From: Chloromonas sp. AAM2
Lineage: Eukaryota > Chlorophyta > Chlorophyceae > Chlamydomonadales > Chlamydomonadaceae
Direction: 5' to 3'
DNA: 64,000 bases
Assembly (NCBI GenBank): GCA_004335635.1
Contig: QAXH01000367.1
Span: 1 to 64,000, forward strand
Shown here: positions 10,608-23,654 of the stretch, in pieces
How the letters are laid out: each line of letters opens with the position of its first letter
Numbering within the stretch: the stretch's first letter is position 1
Position numbers and translations under genes: made by a program
The notes under the pieces: model-generated
What the model saw: the letters and a program-made list of their open reading frames with translations, nothing else
Database searches by the model: none
Told to the model about the DNA's origin: nothing

Positions 10608-13600
10608 ATGCAACCTGCTAAGCGCAGAGCATTTGTGGCTCCAAGGTTCTTGGGTGCTGCCATGGATGTGTCACAGCCAGCCGCCCAGGCCCAGGCACCT
10701 TCAGTTGCCGAGCCATCAGTGCCACAGAAAACTGTGTTGAAGTCAATACAGGCGTTCAAGGCACCACAGGCACAGCAACCAGCGTTGGCCAAGGTTCCAC
10801 AAGCCCGCAAGCCAGCAGACAAAGAACAGCCTGAAGCTGAGTACAAGTCTGTGCTTTACATTAAGAAAGATTTGTTCCTGAAGGTGAGTCGGGCAAGGCT
10901 CTTGACGAGCGGAGCTTGGCGTGCAATGTCATGGGATGTATTTCCATACGACATCCACACTGCACAGACTCACAAGAGCCTTGGGCCAACTATCCAGTTG
11001 CATGAACAAGCGACAGTATGTGCAAGGACAGCCGCTATTTGGGTATGAGTTTACAAAGGCAGGGGAGGTGTGCCAGGGTTGCTGGTGCGGGTCTTGCACT
11101 ACTAGCTACAACGGCTGGACGTCAGAAACAGAACAAGGAATTCGCAAACACTGTTTGGTTCACTGCTTCTGTACGCTGCAACCAGCCTCGCTGCCTCCTT
11201 CTGTACTAGAATAGCAGGCAATCTCAATCCAAAAGGTCCATGCAAACCACGCGAGCAAAGGACAACAGAGCTTGCTGCCATTCAACTTTCAAATTCAAAT
11301 TCAAGCTGTGTGAAGTTACAGATCCAGATGGACTAGATGTGTTGCACTCTGCTTGCAGAAGAAGGTGACGAAGATGTACATGGACGGTCTGCTGTCCCTG
11401 GCAGCAGGTGGAGCAAGCATTTTGCACAGCCTGGTGGGTTGTCTAGATGCTTGTCGTACGCAAAAGCACCTGCCCATGCACAATGGGTGTAACGCATGAA
11501 GGCGATCAGCGCCAGGCACTCACCACTTTCTGCACTTCTATTTCAATGGCAAGGCATCACCTCTCGCTTGCAGCATATCAACTGCCTCCGTTGAACCTGT
11601 ACTGCCCCTCTGCCAGTCATGCACCGCACTGTGGACCACTGCCTCGTGCGCTTTCCTCGTGCGCCTCGTGCGCTTTCTTCTGTCAATTCTGGACGTCCTG
11701 TATGAGTTGACTGGCCATGCTGTTGCACGCTCTTTGTGAGGCATGTGCACCCGAAGTCGAATGACTGCCGGTACATCATCTGCAGGATACTGGCAAGGTG
11801 ATCACCACAGGCAAGGCGAAGCGCGCAACCGCCAAAGACCTGCAGCCGCCGGGAGGGGCGGGCGGTGCGCGGGGCGGTAAGGGACGCGGCAAGAAGGACG
11901 AGGAAGAAGAGGTTGAAGAGGATGACGACCTAGTGCGCTACATCCTTGGCACGTTCGTGATCGAGATCCAAGGCGACGTGCCTGCCGAGAGCTACAGGTA
12001 CCATGGGACTTAGAGGGTGTGCCAGTAGGCAATGCTTTGGATTGATTATTACTGCGTCATCACAATGCGATGCAACAGATAGAGACGATGTATCAATCGA
12101 CTGTTTTGTGCCAGGCGCGTACATGTGCACACGGGCGTGTATCAAGCAATGCTTTTGATTAATAATCGTTGTGTTTCTTGTGCTGTGCACGCACATGCGT
12201 TGCCACGCGCATACAGGAGCGGGGCGTGCTTCACGCGTGGTGCCACAGTGTATGAATCCGCAGCAGCAGCCTCGCAGCCAAGCGTTGGTGCTACCTTCAA
12301 GACCGCCTTTCGGCCCGTCGCCAAGGGCAGTGCGGCACCTGCCAGCGGTGGAGGTGCCAAGGCGAGGGTGCTTCCGAAGGGCCTCTACGACCCGAGTGCT
12401 CCCGGTGCTTTGGTGCTCAATCGGGATGAGTGGGAGGCGGGCAACTGCGGCACAGCACCACCGGTAGCCCCAGGTGAGCGTGGCCCACTTCATCGCACGC
12501 ATCTGATCAAATCGCCTAGGCTGCATTCAAGAATTCATGCCCGCTCAACAGCACGCCAATAGTGCGAATCATTGTTGTTTGCAATGTGATCATCGCACAA
12601 AAGATGTTTGCCAGTTCTGGGACAGTTGTTGTCTGTGATTCTCTGTTGTGATGCGATTGTTCGAGTGCAGCAACCCAACCTGATATTGTGCGTGTGTATG
12701 AGTGCATTGTTCTACCACGGTGTGTGGTGTTGGTGGGCAACACTGAGCCACTTCTGGAACAAACATGGTGTTAACCCCGTGTGCGATTCACACATGTTTT
12801 TGCTGTGACACACAATATGACCACAAGCCCGTGCGACACATCTGCACACACTACGGTATACAAACTCACACTTTGCAACTACAACAACTGTTTCCTGGCG
12901 ACAGTCCCAGGAATTGTCCCAGAACTGGCAAACATTTTTTTTTTAATCTGTATGTGATCACGTCGCCTGGCATGCAAGGGCTGCTCCCAAGTTTTCACGT
13001 CGCTTAACAGGGTGCTGTGGTTGTGACAATCACCACATGGGTAACACGACTGTCTGAGGAGAGGCAGACCTCATGTTAAAGGTCATCTTTGCAATCACTG
13101 AGCCGATGCGGGCGGGCGATAGGTGGATGCAAAGCTCTTGTTTTGTTAAAGTCGTTTGACTTGCACTTTGGCAGACCATGGGTATCACCTTGGCAACGGT
13201 TGAAGCCCCGCATAAGCCTGTACAGGGGCACGATGCTTCCCATGACGATTTCATTCCATTGTACATGTTGTAAGCTATCCAACGAGCTGCCCGGCACCTC
13301 AATTGGTGGCCGGGTTAGAAGGTTATGGGCCCCGGAGCGTCCGACATGGTCAAACTCTTAGCGACAATTGCGGTGCGGCTGCAACAAGTACCACAATGCT
13401 TGACGTTGAGATATGTAGCTGTTGTTCTCTAGTTTCCGGAATGCTTGGTTCCAGTTTGGTACTCGTTGCAGGCGACCGCAATGGATTTCACAGTCAGAGG
13501 TGTTTCTACAAACAGTCGGGTTACCCATGTCATTTGCAGTCGTGGTGGATCCTTACCTCGGTCGACACCTGCGACCGCACCAGGAGGAAGGCGTGCGCTT

Positions 13601-16600
13601 CATGTACGATTGCGTGACGGGCAAAAGGGCTCCAGGATTTACTGGCTGCGTGCTGGCGGACGAGATGGGACTTGGAAAGACGCTGCAGGTGCGACACAAC
13701 ATCCAAGCCAGTGTCCAAGGCCCGCTGCTGCACTCGCGCCTCAGACATGACGATCAAGACCTGCAGCGTATTCATCGAATCATGTTGAACTGGTCGCGTG
13801 CTGCCGGTACCTGACAGGTGCTGACGCTTGTGTGGACGTTGCTGCGGCAAGGTGCCAATGGAAAGCCGCTGGCACGCAAGGTGTGATGGCATCACGGTGC
13901 AAAGTGGTGATGTTTGCAAGAGAGCGAACCGGTGTTAGTGCGTGTGTGAGCAGGAGAACACCCTCGCATTGCACTGTTGCACCGCCCGCGATTGTACCGC
14001 CCGCATATGTGTACCGTCCTGGTCTATTGGATTGAAGGTGATGATTGTGTGCGCAGAAAAGCAAACCTGTGGTGGTATGGGTACGAGCACGACAACACCC
14101 TCACATTACATTGCTAATTACATTGTGACTAGTCCGTGCAATGTCTGTCCTTTGAGGTGCGATCAGCGGGTGCATGCACTGACCATCATGGTTGCCGTCC
14201 AGTCAAGATGTGATCATTATTGCAGCACGAAACGCACCAACGACGACCTTATGGGTTGTTTGGCCAGCATGACGCAAGATGTGACATTTGCACCGTTGTT
14301 CAACATGCTCTGCGGCGGAGGTGGCATGCTTCAGCCAATCGTTATTGCTCATGCAGAAGAGTAAGCTTGCAGCAGTCCTGGTCATTCTTTCAGGTGCTTG
14401 TGGTCACACCTGCCACGCTGTGTGGAAACTGGGAAAAGGAGGTCAAGCAGTGGCTGGGCTCGGAGCGCTTGCAGGTACGTGCTGGCTCTGCTTCATAGCG
14501 TACCTGGTATGGCTTGTGAACTTAATTTCACGCTATAAGACGGAACAATCAAATTTCAACAGCGCAAAGCGAACAGAAAGCGGTTTCTGTAGCAAGCTCT
14601 TGCACAATGCCTTCACCATGATGAAGAACTATGTACTGCAGAACGCGATTGCACGTGACGTCATCGCCTGTCCACACAGCCTTGATCCGAATAAACTTAA
14701 TCAACATAATTAAATTAAACAATGCACAAGACTGCTATTGGAACACATGCCACACCACCCCGCAGCGTGCAGTCGGGTATAATCATCTCCTTGCCAGCAA
14801 AACCCGTCCTGCTTCAGAGCCACGCACAAACTTGCTTCCACCCTACCTGGCCCCTAATACAGAAGTGCTGATCATCACGGCCTTGCCAGTCCAACCCGTT
14901 TCACCTTGTAGGTGTTCATGCTTGGAGCACAGCAAGACGCAGCAGAGCGCGTGCAGCAGTTCAAACATGGCGCAGTGGTGCGGCTGTGCATCACTAGCTA
15001 CGAGACCCTGCGCAAGCACAGCGCAGCGCTGGCAGGCGCGATCGACCTGGTGGTGTGTGACGAAGGGCACAGGTGGGTGACTGCTGTGGCTGATGCCAGT
15101 CAGACGCCACCAGGGATAGAGTTGCGGAACAATCTAAAATGTATACTTGGTGACTGAGTGCAGTAGAGAAACAGCCAATTGTCGGTTGGCTCAAAAACAT
15201 GGCTCAAGAACGATGTTTGGTGTCAAATTTAACCGCTGGCTCGCTTTTGCCCAGGCTTAGACCTGACACTGTGCCGTCCGCCTGCGGTTCAAAGTTCGCA
15301 TTCACTCGACATCCTGCGTGGAGATTTTCAAGTTGGCCATCCATTCTTCCTGGTGTACAGACTCAAGGCAGTTGGAGGGTCTAAGACGACGGAGGCACTG
15401 CTACAGCTAGGCTGCCCGCGCCGCGTGTTGCTCACTGGCACGCCAATCCAGGTACAAACAAGATGTTTGCATGGGCAACCGGAGATCCAGGCCGTACGCG
15501 TGTGTGGGCAGTGCAAGTGGACACTAAGAATCGCACGCCGCAAGAGCATCCTGACCCGCGTTTAGTGGCAACTTGGTCGAGTACTGCGATCAACTTCGCA
15601 AGCAGCCACGGCTTCTGACCTTGAAATCCCATGGCTATTCACCGCATGCAGAACAACCTTGAGGAGTTTTACGCACTGATCTCGTTCGTCGCGCCAGACC
15701 TGCTCGGTGCGCCCTCAGCGTTCCGCCGCGTGTATGCCGACCCGATATCCCGCGCCACGGAGCGCGACGCATCGCCCGAAGTGAAGGAGCTGGGCTCTAG
15801 CAGGGCCAGGTGTGTGCAGATGAATCATCGAATCAATTGATGTGCGACTCGACTCTGCAGGCTAATACTTAAGATCCTTCTTAAATTTAATTCTTATTAT
15901 ATCTTCAGCGCATGGACTGCAACACTTTCAACTTGATTCTGTTTAACTCGAGGTCGCATGCGACATCGCGCTACGCAACAAACAAATTGGTTGATAACAA
16001 GTATTCAATAGGGTAGCCATTGCTACCGCGCGTTCGTGTCGATCGTCTGGTTGCCTGGCCTGCCGTCGCAGTGAGCTCACACGCAAGGCCGCTGCCATCC
16101 TTCTGCGGCGCACCCAGGCCATCCTCACAAAGCATCTACCGCCCCTCACCAACTACTGCCTCTTCTGCAAGCCCACCTCAACGCAGGCACGTAGATGCAC
16201 TCACTATCGGACATGTTTGCTTAGCTACACGGCCAGGGCGCTCCAGCGGCCTCAATTGTCACATGTCGTGCAGTAGTCCGTGATCAATTCGAGCCTGCTA
16301 CATCAATACTGTGTCCATGCGATCTCAGTAATGTGTCCAAGGACTTCCTAAAGACAGAAGCTTGAGTGCCATCAGTGATCCCCATGTCAACAGGACTTTA
16401 TAATGACACAACCTTGACGTGCTTTTGATACCCTTGTCTTGACAAAATTTTCTTTATGACATAACCTGACCCTTTATGACATAACCTGATGTGTGCCGTG
16501 CTAACAGGTGGGCGTCTACCAAGCCATTCTCAAACAGGTGCTGGCAGGTCTGACTCAGGGCGGCAGTGATGTCACACTAGGAGCCATTACGGGTAAGGAG

Positions 16601-19600
16601 GACACCTCCCTTTGACCTTGCCCTTGTGCTGCTAGGCCGGCCGCATTGACATTGTGCCAAGTGAGATATGTAACCACTGTGCGTTGCAGCTTTTCTCCTT
16701 TCCTCTTTGGCTCTACTGTTCATCTACCCTTACCCTTGCCAGCCAGTAAATCCCGGCAGGCCCTCACCACTTGCCAAACATTCAACATGCAAACGTGCTG
16801 CTCTATCGCTTTCCGTCTGTGTTCCTCACGTCTCTTGTTGTTCTCAGCTCTCTTTCTGTTGTTGTAAACCCCTTGACCGTGTTGGTGTTATTGCTGTCGT
16901 TGTTTCAGCGCTGAGCAAGGTGTGCAATCACCCTGGGCTCCTGGCAGCACCGGACGCAGAGGAGGAGGGGGATGAGCCGGCGGCCAAAAGGCCCAAGGGC
17001 ACAGCAGCAGCGGCGACAGCAGCAGCAGCAGCAGCCCGAACAAAGCAAGGCGTGTAAGCTGCACTAGGTGTTGCTGTAGGCCGTTTGCACCATATGCAGC
17101 AGGAGTGAACCAAAGAAGGAAAGACTCATTTGTTTCATCGTGCCTATATGCATTTAACATTTGAATTCGTTTGCATTGTGGAGGACATCACAGGACACGA
17201 AATAGGACGGGCACCGCCTTAACGTACTTCAAGCAAGAACATAAAAGTGCCAGAACCACACAAATATGGTCGGTCTGATGTTGTTCCTGTTGTGTGCTGG
17301 CCACATGTGCTGCAGCAGGCGAGGGTGTAGCCCGGGGCTGGGTGCCTCCCCTCATGTCCTTGGAAGCAGACAACCCTGCGGCGTCAGGTGCGTGTGTGTG
17401 AGAGTGTGTGTGTGTGTGTGTGTGTGCGTGTGCGTGTGCGTGCGTGTTTTGTTGTGCGTCTTTACACATCTGTATGCCGTTGGAGGCTGACAATCCTGCA
17501 GCGTCAACAGCCTTGTCAGGAAGTGCACCAGCCCATCTATCACAATCAATTTGCGTGCCAAACATTAGTCAATCTCCCTTCGTCCATTTGCTTTGTCAAT
17601 TCGCATTCGTTCGCCTACTTGTGAGCCATCATATCTTGGACTGGTCATGCAACTCCCAGTTCACGCGCACTCAATTCATATCCGTCCTCCTGTCACGTGT
17701 GTGCCACTGTGCATCGATTCCTCACAACACACTGGGTTGCAGAGGTTGTAGGTCATCCTCCTGTCATAATGCATGGCTGCTGCCTTCAGGCAAGATGGCA
17801 GTGCTGCGTACGCTCATTGAGCACATAGTAGCGGGTGGTGAGCGCGTGGTGGTGGTGTCAACCTCTACAGTGGCGCTGGATGCCGTGAACAGGATGGTGG
17901 CAGCTCCTATGGGGTGAGTGTTGCCTGGGCCTGTACGACAGTGTTATGTGCTGCAGCACGGCTTGAACGGTGTTTTGATTTTTAATGTCACATGTGATGC
18001 ACCACCGCTTCCCTGCATTGTTTGTGATGCGAGTGTGCATGAGCTTGAACATGCAATTCAGAGGCTTGAAATTGCTGCTGTCCGTCATTTGTTACTGAGG
18101 CACCGGAGTTGATTTCTTGTCACTCCTATGCAGCAAGCCAGACGGGAATGCCGTATGCTGAACTGTAATGTACCGCGTGTGCCGCCTCCCTGCACTGTTG
18201 TGTCGGGTCTGCAACACAGTGGCTGAGCACAAACGAAGCACAAATATGAGGCAAGCTCAGTGCCATTGGGGCATGATTCCACTCACACCTGTGCCTATCC
18301 GCCATGTTTTCCAGGTTGCATACCGTGAGGATCGATGGCGGCACGAGCGTGGACGAGCGCCAATGCATTGTGGACGCTTTCAACACTCGAGGCGTAGGGC
18401 AGGTCAGTAGGCACATGCACACACTGTTACTGCCATGCAGAGCAAACGACCCATGAAGCCATGAAGCATGTGGCCAGAAGCACGATCTTTACAGCCGGGC
18501 CTTGCATCCTACATGTCAAGCGGCCCAGTACGGATCATGGTCAAGCAACTCACAACTGACACGCATGGCATAGTATCAACCCACCAGTGAGAGAGCAGAC
18601 ACTGCACCTACCTGGGTTTGCGGATACCTTGCATATGTAGGGTTTTCATACGTATCTATTTTCATCTATAGGGCATATGCATCTATTTTCATCTAATCTG
18701 ATGCACGGCAGGTGTTCCTGCTATCTACGCGTGCGGGTGGGGCGGGCCTGAACCTGATCGGTGCCAGCCACCTGGTGCTGTACTCAAGCGATTGGAACCC
18801 AGCAGGTGGGAACAGAGCGTGTGTGCACGGGCGTATACAGGCGGAATGTGCAGCCGCACGTGGGTGTACAGGCGTGTACAGGTGAAGTACGTGTGTGAAG
18901 CCAGGCACATGCACAGAGGCAAAGTGCCTCATGTCTTTGCGCAGCCATGTTGCCTGTGAATAAATGATTACTGCATTACATTCTTGCCTCTTGCATGGCT
19001 TGCCAAGGCTCCTGTGCGATTAATATGGGACTCATGGTATGATTCATGCTCTGCTGGCGCTCTGCTCAGCTCATGTGGTGACTCTGTCAGGAGCTGTAGC
19101 CGAGCTCAACAGACTACCAAGTGCCAAACAAGCACACTGAATCCTGGAGTGATAGGATGTGTGACCTGCACACCCACTACACATTGCATTCACTGGTGGT
19201 TTCCTGAGCAGCGGACCAGCAGGCCATGGCGCGCATCTGGCGGGACGGTCAGCAGCGGCCGTGCCACGTGTGGCGACTGCTCACGACAGGAACCATTGAG
19301 GAGAAAGTGTACCAGCGGCAGGTGGGAACTGTAGGCGTTACAGAAACAACCTATCGGATCGACAGGGTGTAAAGTGGGGTCGGTCGGAAACTGGAGCGCG
19401 AACGAGTATGTCAGCAGGGGCGTCTCGACCAGGCAGGAGAAGATTCAGTCATGGCATAAGTTTAGTAACCAGTGTACTGCAGAGAACTTTTGAATGTCGC
19501 TGAGCACAACTGTTTCGCGTACAGCAGTGAGTCGACAAACAACCCTTAGATATATCGCATTCGTGTGCATAGCCTTTGTGCACGGTCCCTGCTGTGCGGT

Positions 19601-20538
19601 CCATTGCACGCTGCTCAGATCATGAAGGGCAATCTGGCCCTGGCAACGCTGAGCGTTGGTGAAAGCGGTGGTGGGACGAGCAAGGGCGCGCGTCAGTTCA
19701 CTCGAGAAGAGCTGCGTGCGCTGTTCGTGCTCACCACAGGTCCGTGCTTTTTGTCGGCCGTCCCAGACAAAAGAGCAAAGTAGTCTTCGCATCGCACCGC
19801 TTATCTTGAGATCGGTTCAACGTCAGCTCGCTTTCCTCCTTGCTGTACTGAGCCAGGTGCACGTGCATCTTTTCTATACCTGTACCTTGCAGTAGCGAGC
19901 CCAGTGCGGAGTCAGCGATGCTGTGTTTGTTGTTCGCAGGCACAGCATGTGAGACAAGAGATCTGCTTACTGCGGGTGCAGCTGGGGCGGCAGCGCAGGC
20001 CCAGGCACACGTGCGGTGGCTTGTTGAGAATGCTCCGAGGGCAGCAAAGACAGGCGCTGCTGGCGTGGGAAAGACAGGGTTGAGCGGGTGGAGTGGCTCG
20101 GCTTTGCCACCAGGCGCATCTGCAGCGCTCCAGGCTGTGATGGACAGCGGGTGTTTGTCAGCAGCCAGCGTGGCGCTCAAGTCCGAAGAGGGCACTGGCA
20201 CGGCCCTGGGCGAGGATGGTAGCGCCATGGGCGGGGAACCTGCCGCGGTGGTGCAGCCGCAGCAGCAACAAATGGTGGCGACACAAAGGGGCCAAACCAG
20301 GCCTTCCGGCCAGTCGCGACAACACGGGGAACGGCAGGCCAAGGCGCCAAGCAATGTGGACGACTTGATGACACTGGCTGGTGAGGCTGATTGCGGTGGA
20401 ACCGCTGGTGGTGCCTACGCATCGCTTGAAGACAGCCCTCCGGTCGTCCAGGCTCCGCCCAGCAAGCGGCCCCGGGCGCCACTGGGGCTCGTGGACAGCA
20501 GCGATGACGACGTTGATTTGCCGGATGATGAAGAATAG
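10608..20538 (+). CDS. RAD54B: RAD54B/RDH54-type SWI2/SNF2 DNA translocase
   Basis: ATP-driven dsDNA translocase that assists RAD51/DMC1 in homologous recombination in the nucleus. Twenty exons fit: 10608-10883, 11359-11433, 11786-11997, 12217-12473, 13540-13688, 13818-13880, 14394-14474, 14912-15072, 15361-15451, 15652-15809, 16072-16186, 16508-16592, 16909-17049, 17316-17387, 17790-17913, 18315-18402, 18712-18805, 19212-19321, 19619-19739 and 19940-20538. The total is 3072 bases (1023 residues plus TAG), in frame throughout. Start [16 protein letters not shown] resembles the family N-terminus. Motifs in order: [16 protein letters not shown], Walker [25 protein letters not shown], Walker [61 protein letters not shown] and [19 protein letters not shown] and KYLPP-like blocks plus [12 protein letters not shown] point to RAD54B rather than RAD54. 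Two introns need GC donors (after 16186 and after 17049). The C-terminus is an unconserved, acidic tail. Confidence 0.93.
12597..12946. mobile_element. MITE-like element with 18-base terminal inverted repeats
   Basis: TTTGCCAGTTCTGGGACA at about 12607-12624 is matched by its perfect reverse complement at about 12915-12932. A-rich sequence lies outside the left end and T-rich sequence outside the right end. The element is about 340 bases, has no coding capacity, and lies in intron 4 of the RAD54B-type gene. Size and structure suit a non-autonomous DNA element. No superfamily can be named, as target duplications are masked by the A/T tracts. Confidence 0.7.
17389..17446. repeat. (GT)n microsatellite starting at an exon donor
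   Basis: A TG/GT run begins immediately at the 5' splice site of exon 14 of the RAD54B-type gene, so the donor itself (GTGCGTGTGTG) belongs to the repeat. The run is interrupted by GAGA and GC steps. Confidence 0.85.
17473..17520 (+). pseudogene. Decayed copy of RAD54B exon 14 segment
   Basis: The segment encoding LEADNPAAS in exon 14 (about 17360-17386) recurs at about 17475-17501 with silent or near-silent changes, again encoding LEADNPAAS. The second copy is followed by ACAGCC and not by a GT donor, so it does not look like a usable exon. The GT microsatellite lies between the copies. Confidence 0.55.
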
Positions 20539-20840
20539 TTCAAGAGGTGTCGACCAAACGCTGGAAAACCGATCAGCGAATGCGCAATAACAGTCATGTG
20601 GACGATAGGTATGCAGGTGGTACTACTAGTGGTACTTCAGAGCCTTGATGAGCCGCTAAGCGAGCGCAGGGCCAACTTTGAAGGCGATAGGTAGCGAATG
20701 ACTGAGAGGACAGCCAAATGGCTATTGGTTTGATACCAGCACAATTGTGCTCAATAAGGTTATAAACGTTAGTGGGATTGCACGCACTACAATGTGCGGC
20801 AAGCTTTCTGGCTTGCGCAGCGGAGGAGCCCACTCAGCCA
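20539..20840. other. Spacer after the RAD54B-type gene
   Basis: Probable 3' UTR and spacer. No further gene or repeat is evident. A TGTAA at about 20971 is the nearest candidate polyadenylation signal. Confidence 0.4.
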
Positions 20841-21431
20841 GCTGGCCTTGAGTGGCACTGCGCTGCTCCTCCTTTGACCAAAGAACTACGTCCACGCACC
20901 ATGCTGGTCAGCTCATCAGCATCATGAATGCTGTAGCTCTTCTGCTGCAGGAACTGGCAAACCAGCTCAAAGTGTAATGCTTCCTCATGTGTCAGCCGCT
21001 TGTATTGGTAATCGCTGCACACGTCCTCGATGCAGGTGTGGCCCCCTCAAGGACATACTCTGCTAGAGTGTCATCAAAGATTAAGAATCAAAGATCAAAG
21101 ATCAAAGCAGGGCATGTTGACGTGCTGGAGCTTTCGCAATGCCTCTTTGATGCTGTCCAGTCTCTGCTTTGTTTGCTCCTTTTCCGCATACAGCAAAGCA
21201 ACACGCATGCACCTGTTTCCTTGCCTGAGGTGTGACTAGCCTGGCATCCTGCCCTGCTTTGTCTCTCTTCCTCTGGCCTTTGACGTTAGCCTCGTCAGCT
21301 TCTTTCTCGCTTCCCTTGCCTTTGCCTGCTATTTTCGCCTCCTTCTTTTCTTTTCTTGCAGGGGGTAGGTCAGGTCCTAGCCAGACTGGTAGCCAGTTTT
21401 TGCGCACGTTTACAGTTACTGCATGTGTCAA
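20834..21431 (-). pseudogene. Broken or fragmentary coding remnant, unassigned
   Basis: Reading leftward, three coding-looking pieces follow each other in different frames. The first is a basic segment with NWLPVWLGPDLPPARKEKK followed by a Lys/Glu-rich stretch (about 21230-21431). The second is a coiled-coil-like piece with EQTKQRLDSIKEALRKLQ (about 21110-21200). The third contains LAEYVLEG then, one frame over, CIEDVCSDYQYKRLTHEEAL and FELVCQFLQQKSYSIHDADE (about 20880-21075). The shift between LAEYVLEG and HTCIEDV sits on a run of Gs near 21045 and would be repaired by one extra G. It could therefore be a pseudogene, a sequencing error or a badly spliced model. I do not recognise the family. 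Confidence 0.35.
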
Positions 21432-21776
21432 ACTTATGCTGGTCTAAGAGTGCTACCGACTAGTGCTGGTACAGCAAGGTATTGTCCTAGCACCATGGTA
21501 GCAAGCAACACTATTCTGATGTAGCAGCAGACGTCTTGTCACGGCTGCTGGCGTGCTGATTGGACCCACTTGAAAAGCTTCAAAGAATCTTGACTTGCTG
21601 TGCGCTCCTCGTGTTACAAGTGACACACGTCTGTTATTCAGGTCCAGCCGTAAACAAAAAGTGGAACACTTGGTGGCGACTTACATTACGGACTTCTTAG
21701 GCATACCGGTCAGGACGGCTCACACACCTGCACTGTTGTCTTTTGACACTGCAGTTTCTGTCGAGTCCTGGTTTGC

Positions 21777-21940
21777 TGTCCCAGAAGTGGCAATGCACCG
21801 TCTACCACAACACGCGATGTTCACCCCGCTGTTCACCCCATGTGCGGTTCACACACGCACATACACATGTTTTCCTGACACACAATGGTTCCTGGCGGTA
21901 TTGCAGACCTATTCACACAAATTGTCCCAGAACTGGCAAA
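21777..21940. mobile_element. Degenerate TIR-core element
   Basis: Two cores in the same (reverse) orientation: TGTCCCAGAAGTGGCAA at about 21777-21793 and TGTCCCAGAACTGGCAAA at about 21923-21940. The phrase TTCCTGGCG near 21890 also occurs just inside the right end of the 12597-12946 element, so the right half is clearly the same family. The left end is missing or rearranged. Confidence 0.5.
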
Positions 21941-23628
21941 CAGACTCCTGACAGCACTCTACATGTCAAACGGTCCAGCATGCCGCATCACACAACGAAA
22001 ACGAAGTCCGCCCACTACTGTTCCAAACTGCCTGAAGTTCCTGCCCACGAATTCGTGTCAGTACAAAAAGTTTCAATCTGTGCGCCCTCGAGTTTATTCA
22101 ACGCAACAGTGTGTCCACATGTACGCAGGGACAGCCTGTATGTACATAAGTTTCTGGCTAGCATCGCACAGAATTTACTCCAAACCGGCACTGCCATGTG
22201 TTGTGTCAGCCAGAAACGGTTTCATGCTAAGGAAAAAGAAAGATTCAGCAGCTCGTGCCACGAAGAATTGTGAGAATTGAAGCTGTGCTGGCTGCACTCA
22301 AACTGCAAACTAACAATCGAGTCTATCTAGGCCACCACCTTCAGTTACCAACCCTTCATCACTCGGCAAAGCAGCAGCAAACAGAGTTTCAACCTTCAGT
22401 TACCAGCCCAACATTGCGCAATGAAGCCGCGCGTTTTGGAAAAGCAGATGAAAATCTACCAATGACGTGCATGACTTCACATGTAATCCATGGTAATTGT
22501 ATGCCCTGTCAATTATGAATCGGCAGTACGAAGAAGTTGCAAACCCCACAGGCTGCTGACCAACAACCACCTCTGCTAGTCTAAAGCTTGGGCTTGCACG
22601 TCAGTGGCAACATGATGCTTGGAAGCCTCTGCTACAGTATAAAGGTTCTTGCTGTGCCACGCTACACAGCCACCATCACCTACGTGCTGCAAAGGTATAA
22701 CAGTCAGCTCCAGGGGCTGACTGAACTGAATCTACGAGACGCCTGTCGAACGACTACGCACAGCAATGGTCTGTTCTTTTGAAATGAGCTGGACGGGCAA
22801 TCAGTAGCAGTGACCCGGTACGTCGGAAGGTCTTATGTGTGATGGTGCAATTATACCCAGTGTGCCAAAGATGCATAGGCCTTGCCACTAAGCTCGTAAG
22901 GCAATGCTTTGGCAGGCGGTCCGATAACTCCCTTCCCAACAGATGTTCAAGTGGTGTTGCATGCATAACACTCACGACCTGAACAGGTCTTGAATCTAAG
23001 CAACGGACCAGTCAGACGCTGCTATGCGTGTCTTAGAAAGTACAAAAAGACGATTGAATGCTTAGTGTGTCAACCATGCTCTCGCTGTCCAATAGCCGTC
23101 GCAGTGTTTGAACATGGCATGATTCTTGTACTGCACAACTGGTATTGCGCACACATCGTCCGTCCGAATTCGTTGCAACCAGTAATTGTTGCTGATGATG
23201 CAAACTCTAAAACCTACAAACATCATCAGGAAACGGTCAGCAGGAAGAAATGCTGACATCGTACAGAGTCAAACCTATTGCAAAAAAGGAGAAAAAAAGA
23301 GAAAAGGAGCAAACTTCATGTCCGTCCTTTGTAGCCAACCTTGCCACTGCAAACAGAAGCACACGTTTGCATGCAAAACCGCAGATGACAACGCAATGCT
23401 CTGTCATGTACATCAACGCGCTGCCTGGACAAGCATGTCCAGTGAATCCGCAGTTGCAATGTGACTGCCATGTGAATGGATTGGTGGCAGACTCCCACAG
23501 TCACAGTTCTTACCCACTCCCCACTCCCAAAGAAAAACCTCACGATGGCAGCCTGTCCTTATGCACACATGCGCACCTGCATGGTAGCATGCGCAGCCAG
23601 GCCCAGATACGCATGCTGCATGATGTCT

Positions 23629-23654
23629 AACACACACACACACACACACACACA
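23629..23654. repeat. (CA)n microsatellite
   Basis: An uninterrupted CA run of about 13 units in a gene-poor stretch. Confidence 0.9.

Noticed and set aside
17266..17565. Frames rich in CVCV or HTHT across the GT microsatellite
   Set aside because: Simple-sequence translation, not protein.
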